Source of the DNA: Syngnathus acus
Taxonomy: Eukaryota > Chordata > Actinopteri > Syngnathiformes > Syngnathidae
Length of the DNA stretch: 64,000 nucleotides
Reading direction: 5' to 3'
Assembly (NCBI RefSeq): GCF_901709675.1
Contig: NC_051087.1
Span: forward strand, 8,024,884-8,088,883
Part shown: one piece after another, positions 1 to 29,400 of the stretch
How positions within the stretch are numbered: the stretch's first letter is position 1
How the letters are laid out: the number at the start of each line of letters is the position of its first letter
The notes under the pieces: generated by a model
What the model was told of the DNA's origin: nothing
Seen by the model: the letters and a program-made list of their open reading frames with translations, nothing else
The model's database searches: none
Position numbers and translations under genes: made by a program

Positions 1-89
1 AAGTCAGTCTGCTTTCCTCTCTCTCCTCTATTAAGCATCTCATCACCCCACCACCATTCCAATGCCAGTGCACTGAGGGCTCACACCTA

Positions 90-12837
<12,748 letters not shown>

Positions 12838-12855
12838 GACTCAGGGACAAAACTT

Positions 12856-14967
12856 CTGTGAGGGGAAGATTGGGGGGGGGGTTAGGGTTAGGCTTTAACT
12901 AGACCAGCACTCATCACCACTATTCCATCAAACATCTTAATATCAATAATGTAGGCGGTATCATTTTATTTTGGATTAGTAAATTTCATTAAACAAAGTG
13001 AATGATTACAGATTTCTTTGGGAGACATTTTTTTGTTGATTGCAGCTACAGGGGGCTCAGTAGCCCCTCAGAGATCAGTTTATTGATATGAAAGTCGGTT
13101 TCTTAAAACTTTCTATTCCTCATATTTCCAAACGATGCTTGTTCTTGCTTGTGATTTGAATGTGTTTTGCGGTTTCATTTCTTGAAACCATAACGATGGA
13201 TCGTCCCACCAACAATGACTTCAAAGCCATGCTTAGGGCTTCCTTATGGTGTGAAAAAAGAAATGCATTCTCGAGAGAAACCTTATATATGTGCATGTTA
13301 AAAATTGGACACAGCCGTGGTTGTTGTTTTCAAGTTGTTAACCCAACCATTATCCATAACGCTTATTCTAACTAGGGTCGTACAGTTATTATTGCATCTT
13401 GATTTGTTGAAACTACAATCAGACTTATAGCAATGACAAGTGAAGTTGAAGACTATTATCTCACAAAAGGCTGTTACATTCATGTAGTTCACGCTAAATA
13501 TTCTGTATTTAATATTCACTTTTGTAGATTTACCATTTGTTGTGGCTGGGGCATGCAATATCAGCATGGGCATTGAAATTTTGTCTTGCTTCAGTTGCTA
13601 CCTGTTGACAATGAATTTTTTTTTAATAGCAAATGAGAAACATCACCAACCACAACTACAAAATCAGGGCTAAACTGGTTGCCATGGAGTTGCTATGAGA
13701 GGGAGTAAAGGGTATGAAAAACCAAACATTGAAAAGACAGCACCTTTTAAGTTTGGCAGAACGCTGCTAATTTTTCACCCTTTTTCTCATTTATAGTTGA
13801 TTGTACATCTTTTATGTCATATAGACCTTATGTGGACTGTTTTCAGAATTTCTGGCCATGGTAATCATTGGAGAAGTGTATTTGTGCTTGTTTCTATAAT
13901 AAAGTCGAGAGAGGGAGATGACAAAATGGGGCAGGAGAATTGGAAAAGTAGCTTGTTTACTTTCAAACTTAGCTTGAAGCAAAACTGAGCAACATCATGT
14001 ACACTGTGATCGCAACATCTATAATTCAGGCACCTTTATGCCAGTCAATGGAGAATTCAATTTTTTATCTCCTCTTATCAACTAACATTTTAAAAATCTA
14101 TTTGGATGAGACAATATTATGCTTGGTCATTTATGATCGTAATATTATTATAACGTTACTATTTTATCTTTGGTGCACAGCACTTTATTACAGCTGCGTG
14201 TTTTGTGAAAGTGTTACAAAGTTGCAGTGAGACAAGGATGCTTTTAAGACCATACAACTGGTACGGCAAAAAAATATTGAGGATTGCAATGTTTTGTGTG
14301 AGACTCATTTACACAAGGAAGAGAACAAAAGCCCATCACTGCACTGGCTGGAATAACGGACCAGCGAGCTTAGTAGTAAAATAATAATAACAACAATAAT
14401 AACCAAATTGTTCTCGGTTTGACATAATGGTGCAGCGCCGTTTCAAAACTAGCCGACACATTTGAAGATCAGAAGATCGTTATACTTAAAATCGACGGGA
14501 TAGTGGTAGAGTAAGGGCTTACTTTTCTCTTTGAGAGGCAAACTTGTTTTGACTGTAGCAAACGGTGACGTTTCAAAGCCTCGAAAATGTCTCCATCGCG
14601 CCGCGTTTCCACAGGCGCAACGGCAATGCCGTTAACAAGGCACGCAGCGATTGCAAGTTTGCTCGCTTGTTAAAACATGCATCTTCGCAGCACAAACCTT
14701 GAAAGCTCAAATAAAGAGTCGCAGGCTGCTGGGTTAATGTTAGCTGGCTAGCTTGGCTAAACTGGGTTTGCCTAAACAAAACGGGTTCGGGCCTGTGATT
14801 CTGCTACGGTAAATTGGCGCATATATTTTATATGGCATCGCCCTGTTGTCTACGCATAAAATCCAAACATGCTTCATTTTCCTAATGCTGCGAATAAGCA
14901 ATTATTTACATCTGCCTTCAAAAAAGAAAGAAAATGAAAGCTTTGAAAATGGGAAGTCAATACTTAC
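12856..14967 (-). other. helz first intron, no recognised feature
   Basis: This joins the non-coding exon to the first coding exon. A G run sits beside the acceptor (12873-12880). A locally GC-richer stretch near 14570-14770 might hold an alternative first exon, but I saw no start codon in frame with helz. Confidence 0.4.
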
Positions 14968-15030
14968 CTAGCTTTACTTTCTACGCCATCTTGGATCCAC
15001 TTGTCAGACTCGCGCAAAGGATCATGGGAC
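14968..15030 (-). other. helz: helz non-coding first exon (5' end approximate)
   Basis: On the minus strand a GC-richer segment ends in a strong donor, AG followed by GTAAGTATT, at 14961-14968. It is in the right place for a 5' UTR exon joining the acceptor at 12856-12858 (CCTCACAG) just upstream of the helz start codon. The exon contains an AAGATGGCG element. Its ATG is followed by GCG and TAG, making a two-codon upstream ORF. The transcription start is not visible; the upper limit near 15030 is a guess. Confidence 0.6.
14984..14994 (-). promoter_or_regulatory. YY1-type core promoter element in helz exon 1
   Basis: The minus strand reads CCAAGATGGCG, which matches the AAGATGGCGGC-type YY1 motif often found just downstream of start sites in TATA-less housekeeping promoters. 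It lies 16 nt inside the exon from the donor. Function is inferred from motif and position only. Confidence 0.5.
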
Positions 15031-15803
15031 GAAATGATCTGAAGGTTGAAAGGAGCTCGGGTGCGTGCGTGCTAGTTTTCTGTGACATTCATTTTGTTCA
15101 CAAAAAAAAAGTCACACTGTGGGAACTAAAAAAAAAATTAGAAAGTGTCAACAGTGTGAATTTGAGATATTTGGTGAAATATTAATATTTAGTAAAAATA
15201 AGCCTGGGTTGGTAGGTTCACAGCAATCCTGTTGCTAGGGGAATAACATTTCTTTGCATAAAATGTCATTTATGTAAAATGTCCTACCTATCCCAGCTGA
15301 CATTGAGCAAGAGACAGAGTAAGCAATGTTTCATGCTCAATAGCACCAATTTAGTCGATCTCAACCACTGTACGATGGCAGAGTTGTGTGAGAAATGACC
15401 AGGTGAGTTGCAAGAAATTTCCCATTCTCTTTTTTTTTTGGTATTACACACAACAAAATAAGCAGATATTTGTTCATCCAAACAGAACAATTCAATGCTC
15501 TTCCAATTGAGAGAAAAAAAAACAGTTGCCACAAAATACCAATGTTTAAGATTTCACACTGAAAGCAAATTGGTGAAGCGTGAGATCACTTCAGCTGCTT
15601 TTTCCTGATGTAAAATTTAAGACCTGGTGAGGTTGGGAAATGCTGCTGTCGACATGTCTTAGTCTGCAACTGTGATTGCACGTGTTGTTGGATGCATCTG
15701 GCAAATTCATGAAAGTTCAAACTATTCAGGTGATAGCTCACTTATAAGTACTGTAATGCTTGTCATTAAATAGTATATTACACATTCATTACACAAACGG
15801 AAG
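15031..15803. other. intergenic region between psmd12 3' end and helz 5' end
   Basis: The two minus-strand genes are head-to-tail, less than 0.8 kb apart. This interval must hold the helz promoter and the psmd12 termination region. A degraded SINE body fragment (CCTATCCCAGCTGACATTG...) lies at 15287-15321. No TATA box was seen. Confidence 0.5.
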
Positions 15804-15809
15804 TTTATT
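15804..15809 (-). terminator. candidate psmd12 polyadenylation signal
   Basis: AATAAA on the minus strand, about 215 nt past the psmd12 stop codon at 16023. It is the first canonical hexamer after the stop that I noticed. Confidence 0.5.
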
Positions 15810-16022
15810 TTAAATGGTCAGGCGGTAACAATTCAAGATGACGTTATAGCAAGATGTGACAGGAGTATACAACAGTCATGTATCCGTTTTTAATGGAATA
15901 AACAACTCAGCACAGCCCTGCTGCCGTGCTTATACTGCAGATCTTACGTTATTGTATACTCAAAAACAATTCCTCAGAAGGAGGGAAAACTACAACAATG
16001 GAAAAAAAACTACAATGTTGTT

Positions 16023-19760
<3,738 letters not shown>

Positions 19761-19858
19761 GTTTGAGATGTCCAGGTAACGATTAGTTACAACGGGGTTA
19801 CTGCTCGTAAGGCTACCGCAAGTATTTTGCCTGTCATATGAACGGGACTGGAAGTTGA

Positions 19859-19863
19859 CCAAT
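19859..19863. promoter_or_regulatory. CCAAT box upstream of psmd12
   Basis: CCAAT, within GACCAATCAG, lies about 100 bp upstream of the psmd12 start codon, on the plus strand (ATTGG relative to the gene). NF-Y sites act in either orientation and are common in TATA-less proteasome promoters. Motif-based only. Confidence 0.45.
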
Positions 19864-20461
19864 CAGTTGCGAGGATGTTAAAGGTGTCCCGTATGCCTGA
19901 AAGACCCTGGAAGGACCCGCTTTAGTTCCTTTTTAGCATGCCTTGTTAGATATTACTAAATAATTTCCCCCGTGTGTGCGTAAACAAATTTCACAGCAAA
20001 TAGCCGTCTGACTGATACTTAGGTAGAAAGGAAAGTATTAAATATGAACTTGTACACACACCTGTGCATATTTATTTCATCCTTTACTCCTTTAATCCTT
20101 TACTACATTTTTTATTTTTAATTTAGTGTATTTAAACCAGGAGTGGGCTATTTTTGGGGCTTGAGGGCCACGTCAGGTATTTAAAATGGAGATTTGTAGA
20201 TGACAAAAACAAAAACAGTAAAAACGTGCTTACAAATCATATACAATCGTTTTAATTAATAATTCTCAGGTTTTATTACGTTATGTTAGTTTTTTATTTA
20301 AACTTGATCAAGGAAAGGCATTTAAGAACAGGTGATTTCCAATGTCGATCTGGCAGCAGACTGCAGAGTAAAACATAGCCAAATAAAAGCAAAAACAAAT
20401 ACACCTACAATTTATATTATCATAATTAATTATTTTCTTATTCAACATTTGTTCAATTCAA

Positions 20462-20799
20462 GAGCGGCACGGTGAGCACGTCATCCTCACAGTTAGGAGG
20501 GTGCGGATTCGATTCCACCTCCGGCCCTCCCTGTGTGGAGTTTGCATATTCTCCCCGTGCCTGCGTGGGTTTTCTCCAGGCGGTCCGGTTTCCTCCCACA
20601 TCCCAAAAACATGCTTGGTAGGCCGATTGAGAACTCCAAATTGTCCCTAGGTGAGATTGCGTGTGCGGATTGTTGTTCGTGTCTGTGTGCCTTGCGATTG
20701 GCTGGCAACCGGTTCAGGGTGGCCCCCGCCTACTGCCCGAAAACTGATTGGCTAAGATCCAGCACACCCGCGGTATAGAAAATGGATGGATGGATATTT
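20462..20799 (+). mobile_element. tRNA-derived SINE copy with internally deleted head
   Basis: Same family as the helz intron copies. The head is shortened (GGCACGGTGAGCACGTC), box B GATTCGATTCC is retained, and it ends in (GGAT)n. The short motif AATTCAA occurs at both flanks (20455-20461 and 20800-20806) and may be the target duplication. Confidence 0.82.
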
Positions 20800-22684
20800 A
20801 ATTCAAAATGTAATGTCTAACATTTCACGGGTTTTAAAATGTTTTATTTTAATATATATTATTTTTTAAATTTACAGTGATTCAATTGCCTTTGAAGATT
20901 GTGAATCAGTGTCACTTTACTTTAGTGACCTTGTAGAAATACACCATACTCAACAAGATTTTGCGACATAAACGACTCAAGCATGTAACGTCTCCTATAC
21001 ACCAGTAGAGGTCTTTCTTGTAGCTTTTGATTTGAATCTAAACACAGGCCATAAAAAAGCGCTTAAAAGGGTCAACAGTTTCCCTCCTTGTAGCAGAAAC
21101 AGCCCTGATTGCTTCACCGATATTTGAATCAACATAAAGATTGAAGAGTTAAAAAAATAAACGTGGCGTGCATTACAAAGGCTCATATCAAAATAGGGCA
21201 ATGACTATGTCGTTGCATAATCTGACTTTGTTCTGAAAATACTTTACATGACATTAGAAATATAAGCTATCCTTTATAAAGGAGACTGGGTTGAGGGTAA
21301 CAAATATTTTACCTATATTACTATTGTCAACTGGTGTATTATTTTCTGATATAGCTTCTGAATATAGCATCTAACATTGAAAATATTCAAATCTAAGTAG
21401 AAAATGTTTTAGGTGTTGGTGTGATTCTCTGCTGTAAAGCAGAACTAAGGTCTTTCACATCTTTTTTTTACCACCTTTGGCATGAAACCACATCTGAGAT
21501 GACATCATTCTCTAATCTGCTTTTTAATCAACAAGACCTTATTGAAATTGTTACGTCATCAACAGGCCTTTACTTTCTCATCCCCTGAAGCGTCAGTAAA
21601 AGCAATAGGAATACAGAAAAAATAAATAATCCTTCTAAATACTGTCCGAGTAAATGTTTCTTGCACCATGCATCAGAGAAACATGATGAAATCTCTGTTT
21701 GATCAAATGTCCAGCTCATATCAAATCATACCTCTTTTCCACATGGCCAAAGGCACTCCACTAAAGATAATGTGAAAGCAAACAGCTCGGCTGTCTCGCT
21801 GGAGCATCCACAGTGGAACCTCCAAATTCAAACTCAATTCGTTTTTTGCCGCTGCCAGCTTTTCTTAGTTTCAAAACAAATGTCGAGTAAATTCATTCAA
21901 TCCTGGCTCAAACGTTCACAACCATTAAAACATGTTTTAAGTTTACATTCTTAACAGCAAGTTTCAATTGAATAAAAGTTACATTGAAGCAAAATTTCTC
22001 AACTATGAAGACGCCGAACTAGTGGCATCATCAGGCCTTTTAGCCCTCATAAAATAACCTTGAGCCTCGCCTTGGAATGTTGTAAAAGTTATCATCTGAA
22101 AATATACTCACTGGTAGAAAGTTATAGAAATAAAGTGTAAATTGATATTTATCCATCCATTTATTTTTCGCACATCTTATCTTGATGAGTCGTGTCCGTG
22201 CTGAAGTTTATTATTGTGAGAATTCATTAACATGATCAGTCTCTTCTCAAATGAATTGTTAATTATTAAAGGGACCATTGAAAGACCTTAACGTTAGCAC
22301 TTAATCTAATAGGTCTGATGTAAAAATGATGTCAGCACCGAAATTCACCTTGCTGAAAATCTCGTTGGTGATTTAATGCGTTTTTTATGACTACATTCAG
22401 GGCATCTTAATTACGGACATTACTTGTGGGTTGTGTCTGGTTTTTCACACATCAGCCTGACTATGTCATATTGAGGAAAGGAGGCAAGAATTCTCACATC
22501 AACAGAATATAGTACAAAGGCAAGATATTTAATGTCAAAACTGATCAACTTCTTTATTTTTCAAATACTCTCATTTCGAAATTCATGCCTGCAACATGTT
22601 CAGAAAAAGCTGGGATCAAAGGCATATTTATACAATTACATCACCTTTCCTTTTAATAATGCTGAATAATTCCCTTCAATAATT

Positions 22685-23046
22685 GTGGTAGCGTGATCAT
22701 TTCCCAAACCAGAGGTCGGGGGTTTGATCCCTGGCCATTGTGACCTTGTTGAAATATCCTTGAAAATTTAATTGTTGCTCCTGATGCTGTGTCATCAGTC
22801 GGTGAATGTTAATTCAGTGTGAAGCGCTTTGAGGGCCTGATCAGGTGGACGCCTCCCTTGTGAGGTTTTCCGGGAACGTTCCATGGATGCCCCTGGACGC
22901 GCTAGAGAGACAATGTCTCTTGGCTGGCCTGGGAACACCTTGGGTGGAGTTGGAAGAGGTGGCTGGGGAGAGGGAGGTCTGGGCTTGACTGGTGAAGATG
23001 CTGCCTGACTCCGAATAAGCGGATGGATGGATGGATGGATGGATCT
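22685..23046 (+). mobile_element. second SINE type: tRNA-like head with LINE-like 3' end
   Basis: A box-B-like GGGTTTGATCCCTGG lies near 22720. It is followed by a CR1/L2/Rex-style body (GTCTCTTGGCTGGCCTGGG around 22915 and GGGGAGAGGGAGGTCTGGGC around 22965) and a GCGGATGGATGG tail. It is distinct from the main SINE family apart from the shared GGAT tail. The family name is uncertain. Confidence 0.6.
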
Positions 23047-23485
23047 GATTACAAAGTGCACGGTCCATGGTAAATGGAAAGAGTATTCTATAGATTTGAA
23101 ATGACAACATCGAGAACAACGTGCTGATTATGACCTTTTTTTTTATATAAAGGTAAAACTCATTGTGCTTTTATTTTGAAGCTCAAATCTTTGACATTTC
23201 CGGTTATGCTTATTGCGAGCTTGTTGCTAACTCCTGACTCTTGAGCTTTAAAGGAGGGGACGAATCCTTCAAACTGAGCTGACTTGGCATTGCAACGTTC
23301 CGCTAGCGAATGCTGGCTTCGGATGAGCGAACTCCGTAAGTCGGGCCGTACTTGGAAAGCACCATCCTCCCGTATGCGCTAACACAAAGCAAAGGAGTTT
23401 TGCATTTCTTTTTTTGGATCCTACATCCCAGTGAGGAGGGAGCGTTGTGAGACACATTGTCAGCAGCACGGGCAGCACAGGGAAG

Positions 23486-26400
23486 ATGTTGCTGAAAGAG
23501 TACAGGATATGCATGCCGCTCACTGTGGAGGAGGTGAGTTCTTTGATTTTGTGGCGTTTTTGTGCTCCTATGAATGCTCGGTTTTGTCCAGCAAACTCAT
23601 CTAACTTGGCTCGTCTGTGTGCGCGCCTTTGCGCGTGAGTGATGAAGTTCATGCCTGACAGCCACATGTCAATAGCAAGCACGCACATACAAGCGCTATT
23701 ATTATATATATATGTATTTATGTATATATTGTTGCCTCGATGATTTAATGTATTATTTTAATATATTAATAATCTAATTAATTGAATTAATTAATTTAAC
23801 GTGTGTGCGCGCGCGCGCCAGTTGTGCTCCCGACACGCACAGACGCAATATATTATATTACAAGGCTCGAAATAAAAGCACTTATGCAAATCAATTACAT
23901 AATAGGAGGAGCAACTTTCTAACTTTATGAGGTATTTTTCCCTGCAGGTTTTATCAAAGCTTAAAAGTATGTATGTTAATCCAGCATAAAATATTTAAAT
24001 TTGTGAGTGATATTATTTGTTTGTTCTCTCAATAGTCTTGACTTTTGACTTTGACTTTTGCATAATAAATGTTCCCAAATTACATTGCAACAGAGCTTTT
24101 TTTTTATTTTAAATTATTTAGCTTTGCTTCTAGACATAAAACAAGTTTGAGGCTATACACAATGTGTGTATGAAATAAGAGTTGATTCTATAAAAAAGCA
24201 AACTAAATTATTCATTCATTATGTTGTCATATTTTATTCATTTTTTAATGAATTGCTTCAGTTCCCTGGAATTAACCTACAACAAAATAATAATAAGCTC
24301 CACTAAGTTAGAAAGTTGTTCCTGAGGCAGGCATACCTTAATTGAAAAATGTCTCTGTTTTGGTTAAATGGGCACATATACTGGTACTTGGGTCCTTTCC
24401 AAGGATACACCGGCAGCTGTCGGTGCTTATTTTGTGTTCATTTTCCATATTTGTCATTCGAGCTGACCAATTCACCTGAGCTTGTGTACAAGCTGAGGCA
24501 TCAGAACCTGATTTTTGGTTCCCTTGATGGCACTTTAGCAATAAACCCACTGTATGTCCTCAACACGTGATGAGTACACACGCACACACACTTGAGTGAC
24601 GGATGCCCTCCCCCATTGTGTGCATTCAGATTTGTCTATCAGGTCTCGAGTCAAGTCTAAAATTAGAAGTGGAGGATAATTGCTCTCCTGCACTGGCATG
24701 CACATTACAAACAAGACAACACCTTTTCTCTCTCTCAGTTGTCACCATTTGACAGCTACTCTGTTATTGTTCAGCACTTTAGTGTTTTTGAGGCCTAGTT
24801 GCTCCCCTCTCACAGGCATCTGTTGACACTATCCGTAGAAAAGAACCTCAATGTAGCATTCTGGAGGCAGTCATGCTTACTTTGATAGGACATGAAATAT
24901 GACTTGATGGAGCACTGGCGTCTTCTGATGGATTTTTAATGACTTGTGCAAAGGATGTGTCTCACCAATGCCTGCATGTTGATGTTTCTGATGAACCATA
25001 AAACCACTGCTCTTGTGACCAACTTCAGGCTGTCATAAATTGCTGCGACATACACATTCATGATGCAAGTCAAACTTCACATGCTTAATGACCTGATGAT
25101 AAAATAATTGCAAAACTTGAATATGACCTAAACAAGAGTCTGGTGTCATACAATGACTGACCTGCGAGAAGTGTTAAAGTGCTTTCACACTGCACTGAGT
25201 TTGCGCTGTGCCCACCATGAGGTAGGACTCAGAATAATGCAGGCATGACAGTGGCACAGTACAAGTGTGCCAAAATCTGCCATTTGTTGCTAAGCTACCA
25301 CACAAGCTATTTTTTGAGCCTAGTTCCTGTTCTTGCTGGTTTGGTTATAGTCGCAGACTGGCGATATGCATTTGGTGGTGTTATTTCAATAGAGTCTGTA
25401 AGCTCCTCAAGACCACTTAAAAATGTATATCAGGCTAGGCAGGGAGTAGTTTGACAGCATGTGTGCTACAACAGTATGCTTGATTTTATTTGAAGCCAAT
25501 ACAAATTCTAAATGACACATTTATCTCACTTTCATCAAACTTGGTACAGCCAAAGTATGCTACCCGGAAGAGTTGCTCAACTTCCCAAAGCTGATGTCAT
25601 GTTATTCTTTTGACCACAAACTAGTTGAGACTGATTCACCAGTACAGTACACGCCTTAATTATTTCAAGATGCCCTTTCCGTAAGTTCTGGATTTTCTAT
25701 CATATGTATAATACATCCTCAGAATTCCTGGTATCCATGCACAAAAAAGTATTATCCATATAGTAATTTGATATATTAGGAACTCTTGTTCTCAGGCATG
25801 TTTTTTGATGTAAAGATAAGGTCTCTTACCTTGTCAAGAGTTTCTACTGACACTCCTGCATTTGTTTGAGCTGTTTCCAGGTGTGACACACAAAGTCCTC
25901 TAACAGAAACAAAGAAGAGCAAAGTTCTGGATATGTGTTGAGTATTACTGAAGTCGACAGAGCGTTTGGAAAATACTTCTTGTCGTCCTTAGGACCCACT
26001 TTTATTTAAAAATAAAATAAAATAGAAACAAATGTTTCCGACCCTTTTATGAAAAAAAATCCACTCTTACCACACCTCAGACCAGCGAAAATTCTAAAGT
26101 ATAATTATATGAATTTGATACATTAGACATTGCAAATATAGGAATACCGTAAATTTCGGACTATAAGCCGCGACTATTTTTGCAAATTTTAAACCCTGAA
26201 TCACGAGTTTTAGCTGGTGCGGCTTATAGTCCGGTGCAGTTTATAGTCCGAAAATTACGGTATATGTGCAACATTTTCCCAACCCATAGGTACCACTGTA
26301 CATCTATAGAATATGACAAAATGTTTTATTTTCCTTTTCTCCATACAGTATACACACCCTTGAGTTTTAATGCCATTTTCAATTCTCAGCTTAATTAACT

Positions 26401-29400
26401 ATCACACTTGCCTCTTTTTGGGGTGTACTAATCCACATCGTAAGCAAAATATTATATACAAGCATATGTAGGTTGAGAATGTGGAAGGAGGCAGCTAAAG
26501 AGAAAGTAGAGGTTATGTTACTCGACCGCACTTGCAAGGAAAACCCAGCTAAAGCACGTTTTACATTCTCTTAAGTTAGTCAGGTCTAAATGAACCAGGA
26601 TGGAGACAAAGAGGCCACTTCTTGTGTTTGTTCTTCTCAAGGCTGTACGACGTGTCATGCCATCAATGTGTTTTTAAAGTTTCCTGCCCCTCCAAACAGA
26701 AAGAAAGGAAGGAAGGAAAGAGGCTGGAGTGTCAAATGTGCCACTGTAAAGTGACTGTGTAGCTGACTGTTAAGGATTCAAGCTAAACAAATGAAGGAGT
26801 GGATGCTGGTAAATAAGGGAGGAGTTGTGCTAATTTGGAATTTCCTCAGAGTTTTGCACGAATGACGGTTTGTTTGTGTGTGCGTGCGTATGTGCGGGCC
26901 TGCATGTGTTTTTGTCAAACAAGGTCATGTCTCTGTCTGTATATTCTCCGGAAACCGATGTCTCTGACGGCTTTATGACTGTTGCTTCAGCACAATGGCA
27001 GATGTAGGACAGACTTGCTTCACGGCGTTTACTCAAGTTGAACTGTAAACACCAAAGAAAGCATTGAGCAATGTCAGACAGCATGCGGTCTTCCATCAGC
27101 CACCTGTTTTAAGTCTCCAGACTTCCTTTTTGTGCATCTGTCTTTTTGAAGGCTCACCCGAAGCGTGCATTGTTTTAGGAAAGAAATTGCGCCGCCGCTA
27201 TACTTGTGTCATGTGACTGAAAGGAGGAGGGGTCGGCAAGCTTGGTGGATTTACGTCACATCGTATGTTTGGTTTTGTTTGATATTTTTTCGGGCCTGAC
27301 GGTTCATGTTGTCAAGCAGCCTTAATCAACTCAAGAAAATAAGACAGCTATTATCCTTATGGTTAACGGATTTATTTTTGAGAATCATGACTTGTTGCAA
27401 ATAAAAAAAGGCGATTGCTTTGTTGTGATCAATTCATTCTCAAAGGTGTATTTTATTAACAAGCTCATTTTGATATCTTTTCCACAACAAAGAGACATTT
27501 CATTTTCTGTTGGAAGTAGGTACGGATTGGATATGATTCATTTCTTTAGATATTAGGGATGTACAACAGCACTTTTTTTGATATATATAAAGTGTAAGCA
27601 TAATTACAGCCATGGTTGTGATGTCACTCATGCCACATCAGAAATTTCTGGTCTGCAAAAACAGACAAAACCATTTGTGAAGGAATTTAGTCTCATTGGA
27701 TCATCTTTCTGCCACGCCCAGCTACTCTTGGAAAAGATGAAAAAGGTCGTAGGTCACGGTAGATGAGGTACCACAGTGTTTTTCCTTGCTACAGCTGCTT
27801 TCACTTATACCTCCCAGTCTTCGGCTGACAAGCTTATTTGCAAACTCGTGACCCAAAATGCTGACATCATGCAAAACTTCGATTGCTGCCCTTAGTCAGC
27901 ATATGCTCCAGCTGCATTAATGACGTCATGTTCGCCTAAAATGAAGCCTACATACAGGAATCGGCCCTACTGTTAGGCAAGCTCGGCAGCCGCCGAGGGT
28001 GACAAAATCTAGGGGGCGGAAAAATCATCAGGTGAAAAAGTCCACCCTGGCATTTTTTGCCGCCCACTCCCAAGGGTGGAGAAATTTAGGGGCCGGCAAA
28101 ATCACTAGATGACTAGACACTCGCTAAACTAAAAGCTCGTAAAGTGATTAAGTGAAGCCCACTGATCATGTAAATTGACATGGTTTTTTGGTATGGATCA
28201 AAACATAAATGTGTATGCAATTGTATGTCAATCATAATAGCCTCAATAGAAATAGAAACAATAACGTTTTGGTTGTGCTAGTAGTTTAAAGATAACTTGG
28301 AAATTGGTGGTGGTGGGGGCAGGGGTGCCGTTTTTGGAACCCTGATCGTAGGTTATGTTTATACAATAACGTAGTTCAAACCTGGCACAACTTTGTTTTG
28401 GTTTTGGAAAGGTTTGGTGGACATAAAACAGTGCTGGTAAGTATAAAATACAGGAGGCTAATGTGTGGACTTTGATGCAAGAAAAACATTATTTTTAAAA
28501 GCATACTTATTTTCAAGTAGACATTGAAGCAGTTGTTGCTACCATAAAGGTTAGATTGTAAAGGCGTGCTTGACAAGTAGCTCTTTGCAACATCTTAACC
28601 ACATTTCCACTGCTTGTAAAAGTCAGCTATTTTAGTTTTGCTTTCTTGGGTCACTCTTGTATTGAATGGGGGCGATTTCCCATTTTCCCACGTAGTATCA
28701 GAGATGTAACAGAGGTGCAACAAGCCTGTGCGTAGGGGAATGCCGTTATGCTGAGAAAAGGTGTGAAATTAAATGACCCACTAGACACTCACCCCTTGTG
28801 TTTCGCTTTTGCAATTGCATCAAAGCATGTACTGTCCGAAGGGGTCTTTTAGGAAAAACACAACTTCTTCTTTAGATGGCAGGCAATGAAGATGGATTGG
28901 AGATATTTGGAGATGCATGACTCTTTGAATGAGAGGAGGCCGAACTTGGTGAGTCAGTGTCCAGATGGATAACTGGAACTGCAGGGACAACTGGGCTGAG
29001 TCTTTCTCACCGTGGGTCTCACTTACTGCGTATGCACAAAATGCGATCTAAAAGATTCATACACAACGTCCTGTGTGGTTAACCGTATGTGTAATGTTGT
29101 CAATTGACATACAGTAAGTTTCCTCTCTTTTCTTTGAAAATAATAAAACGGTGGGGTATCAGCTTTTTTCCTTCAGTCCTGCCTGTTTGTCTTATTTTTT
29201 TGTATTCTGCTTAGGCCACCAAACAATATTTCTTATTCATGACTTGACAGGTCCGATTGTGTTTTTATTTAGTGTTTTGTAAGAAAACTGTTTTTTTTTT
29301 AATGAGTAAAACTGAATAAATTTCAATATCTATAAATTTAATACGACCCCTACTTGCCAAAGAATACATAGAGTTAACGTCTAAAGCCTCATTTAGGGTT

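Larger units (their letters stand above)
19864..23485. other. divergent intergenic region between psmd12 and pitpnc1
   Basis: About 3.7 kb separates the two start codons, which face away from each other. It holds two SINEs (20462-20799, 22685-23046) and otherwise AT-rich sequence. The pitpnc1 promoter and 5' UTR must lie at the right end, roughly 23200-23485, which is locally GC-richer; no TATA box is obvious. Confidence 0.5.
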
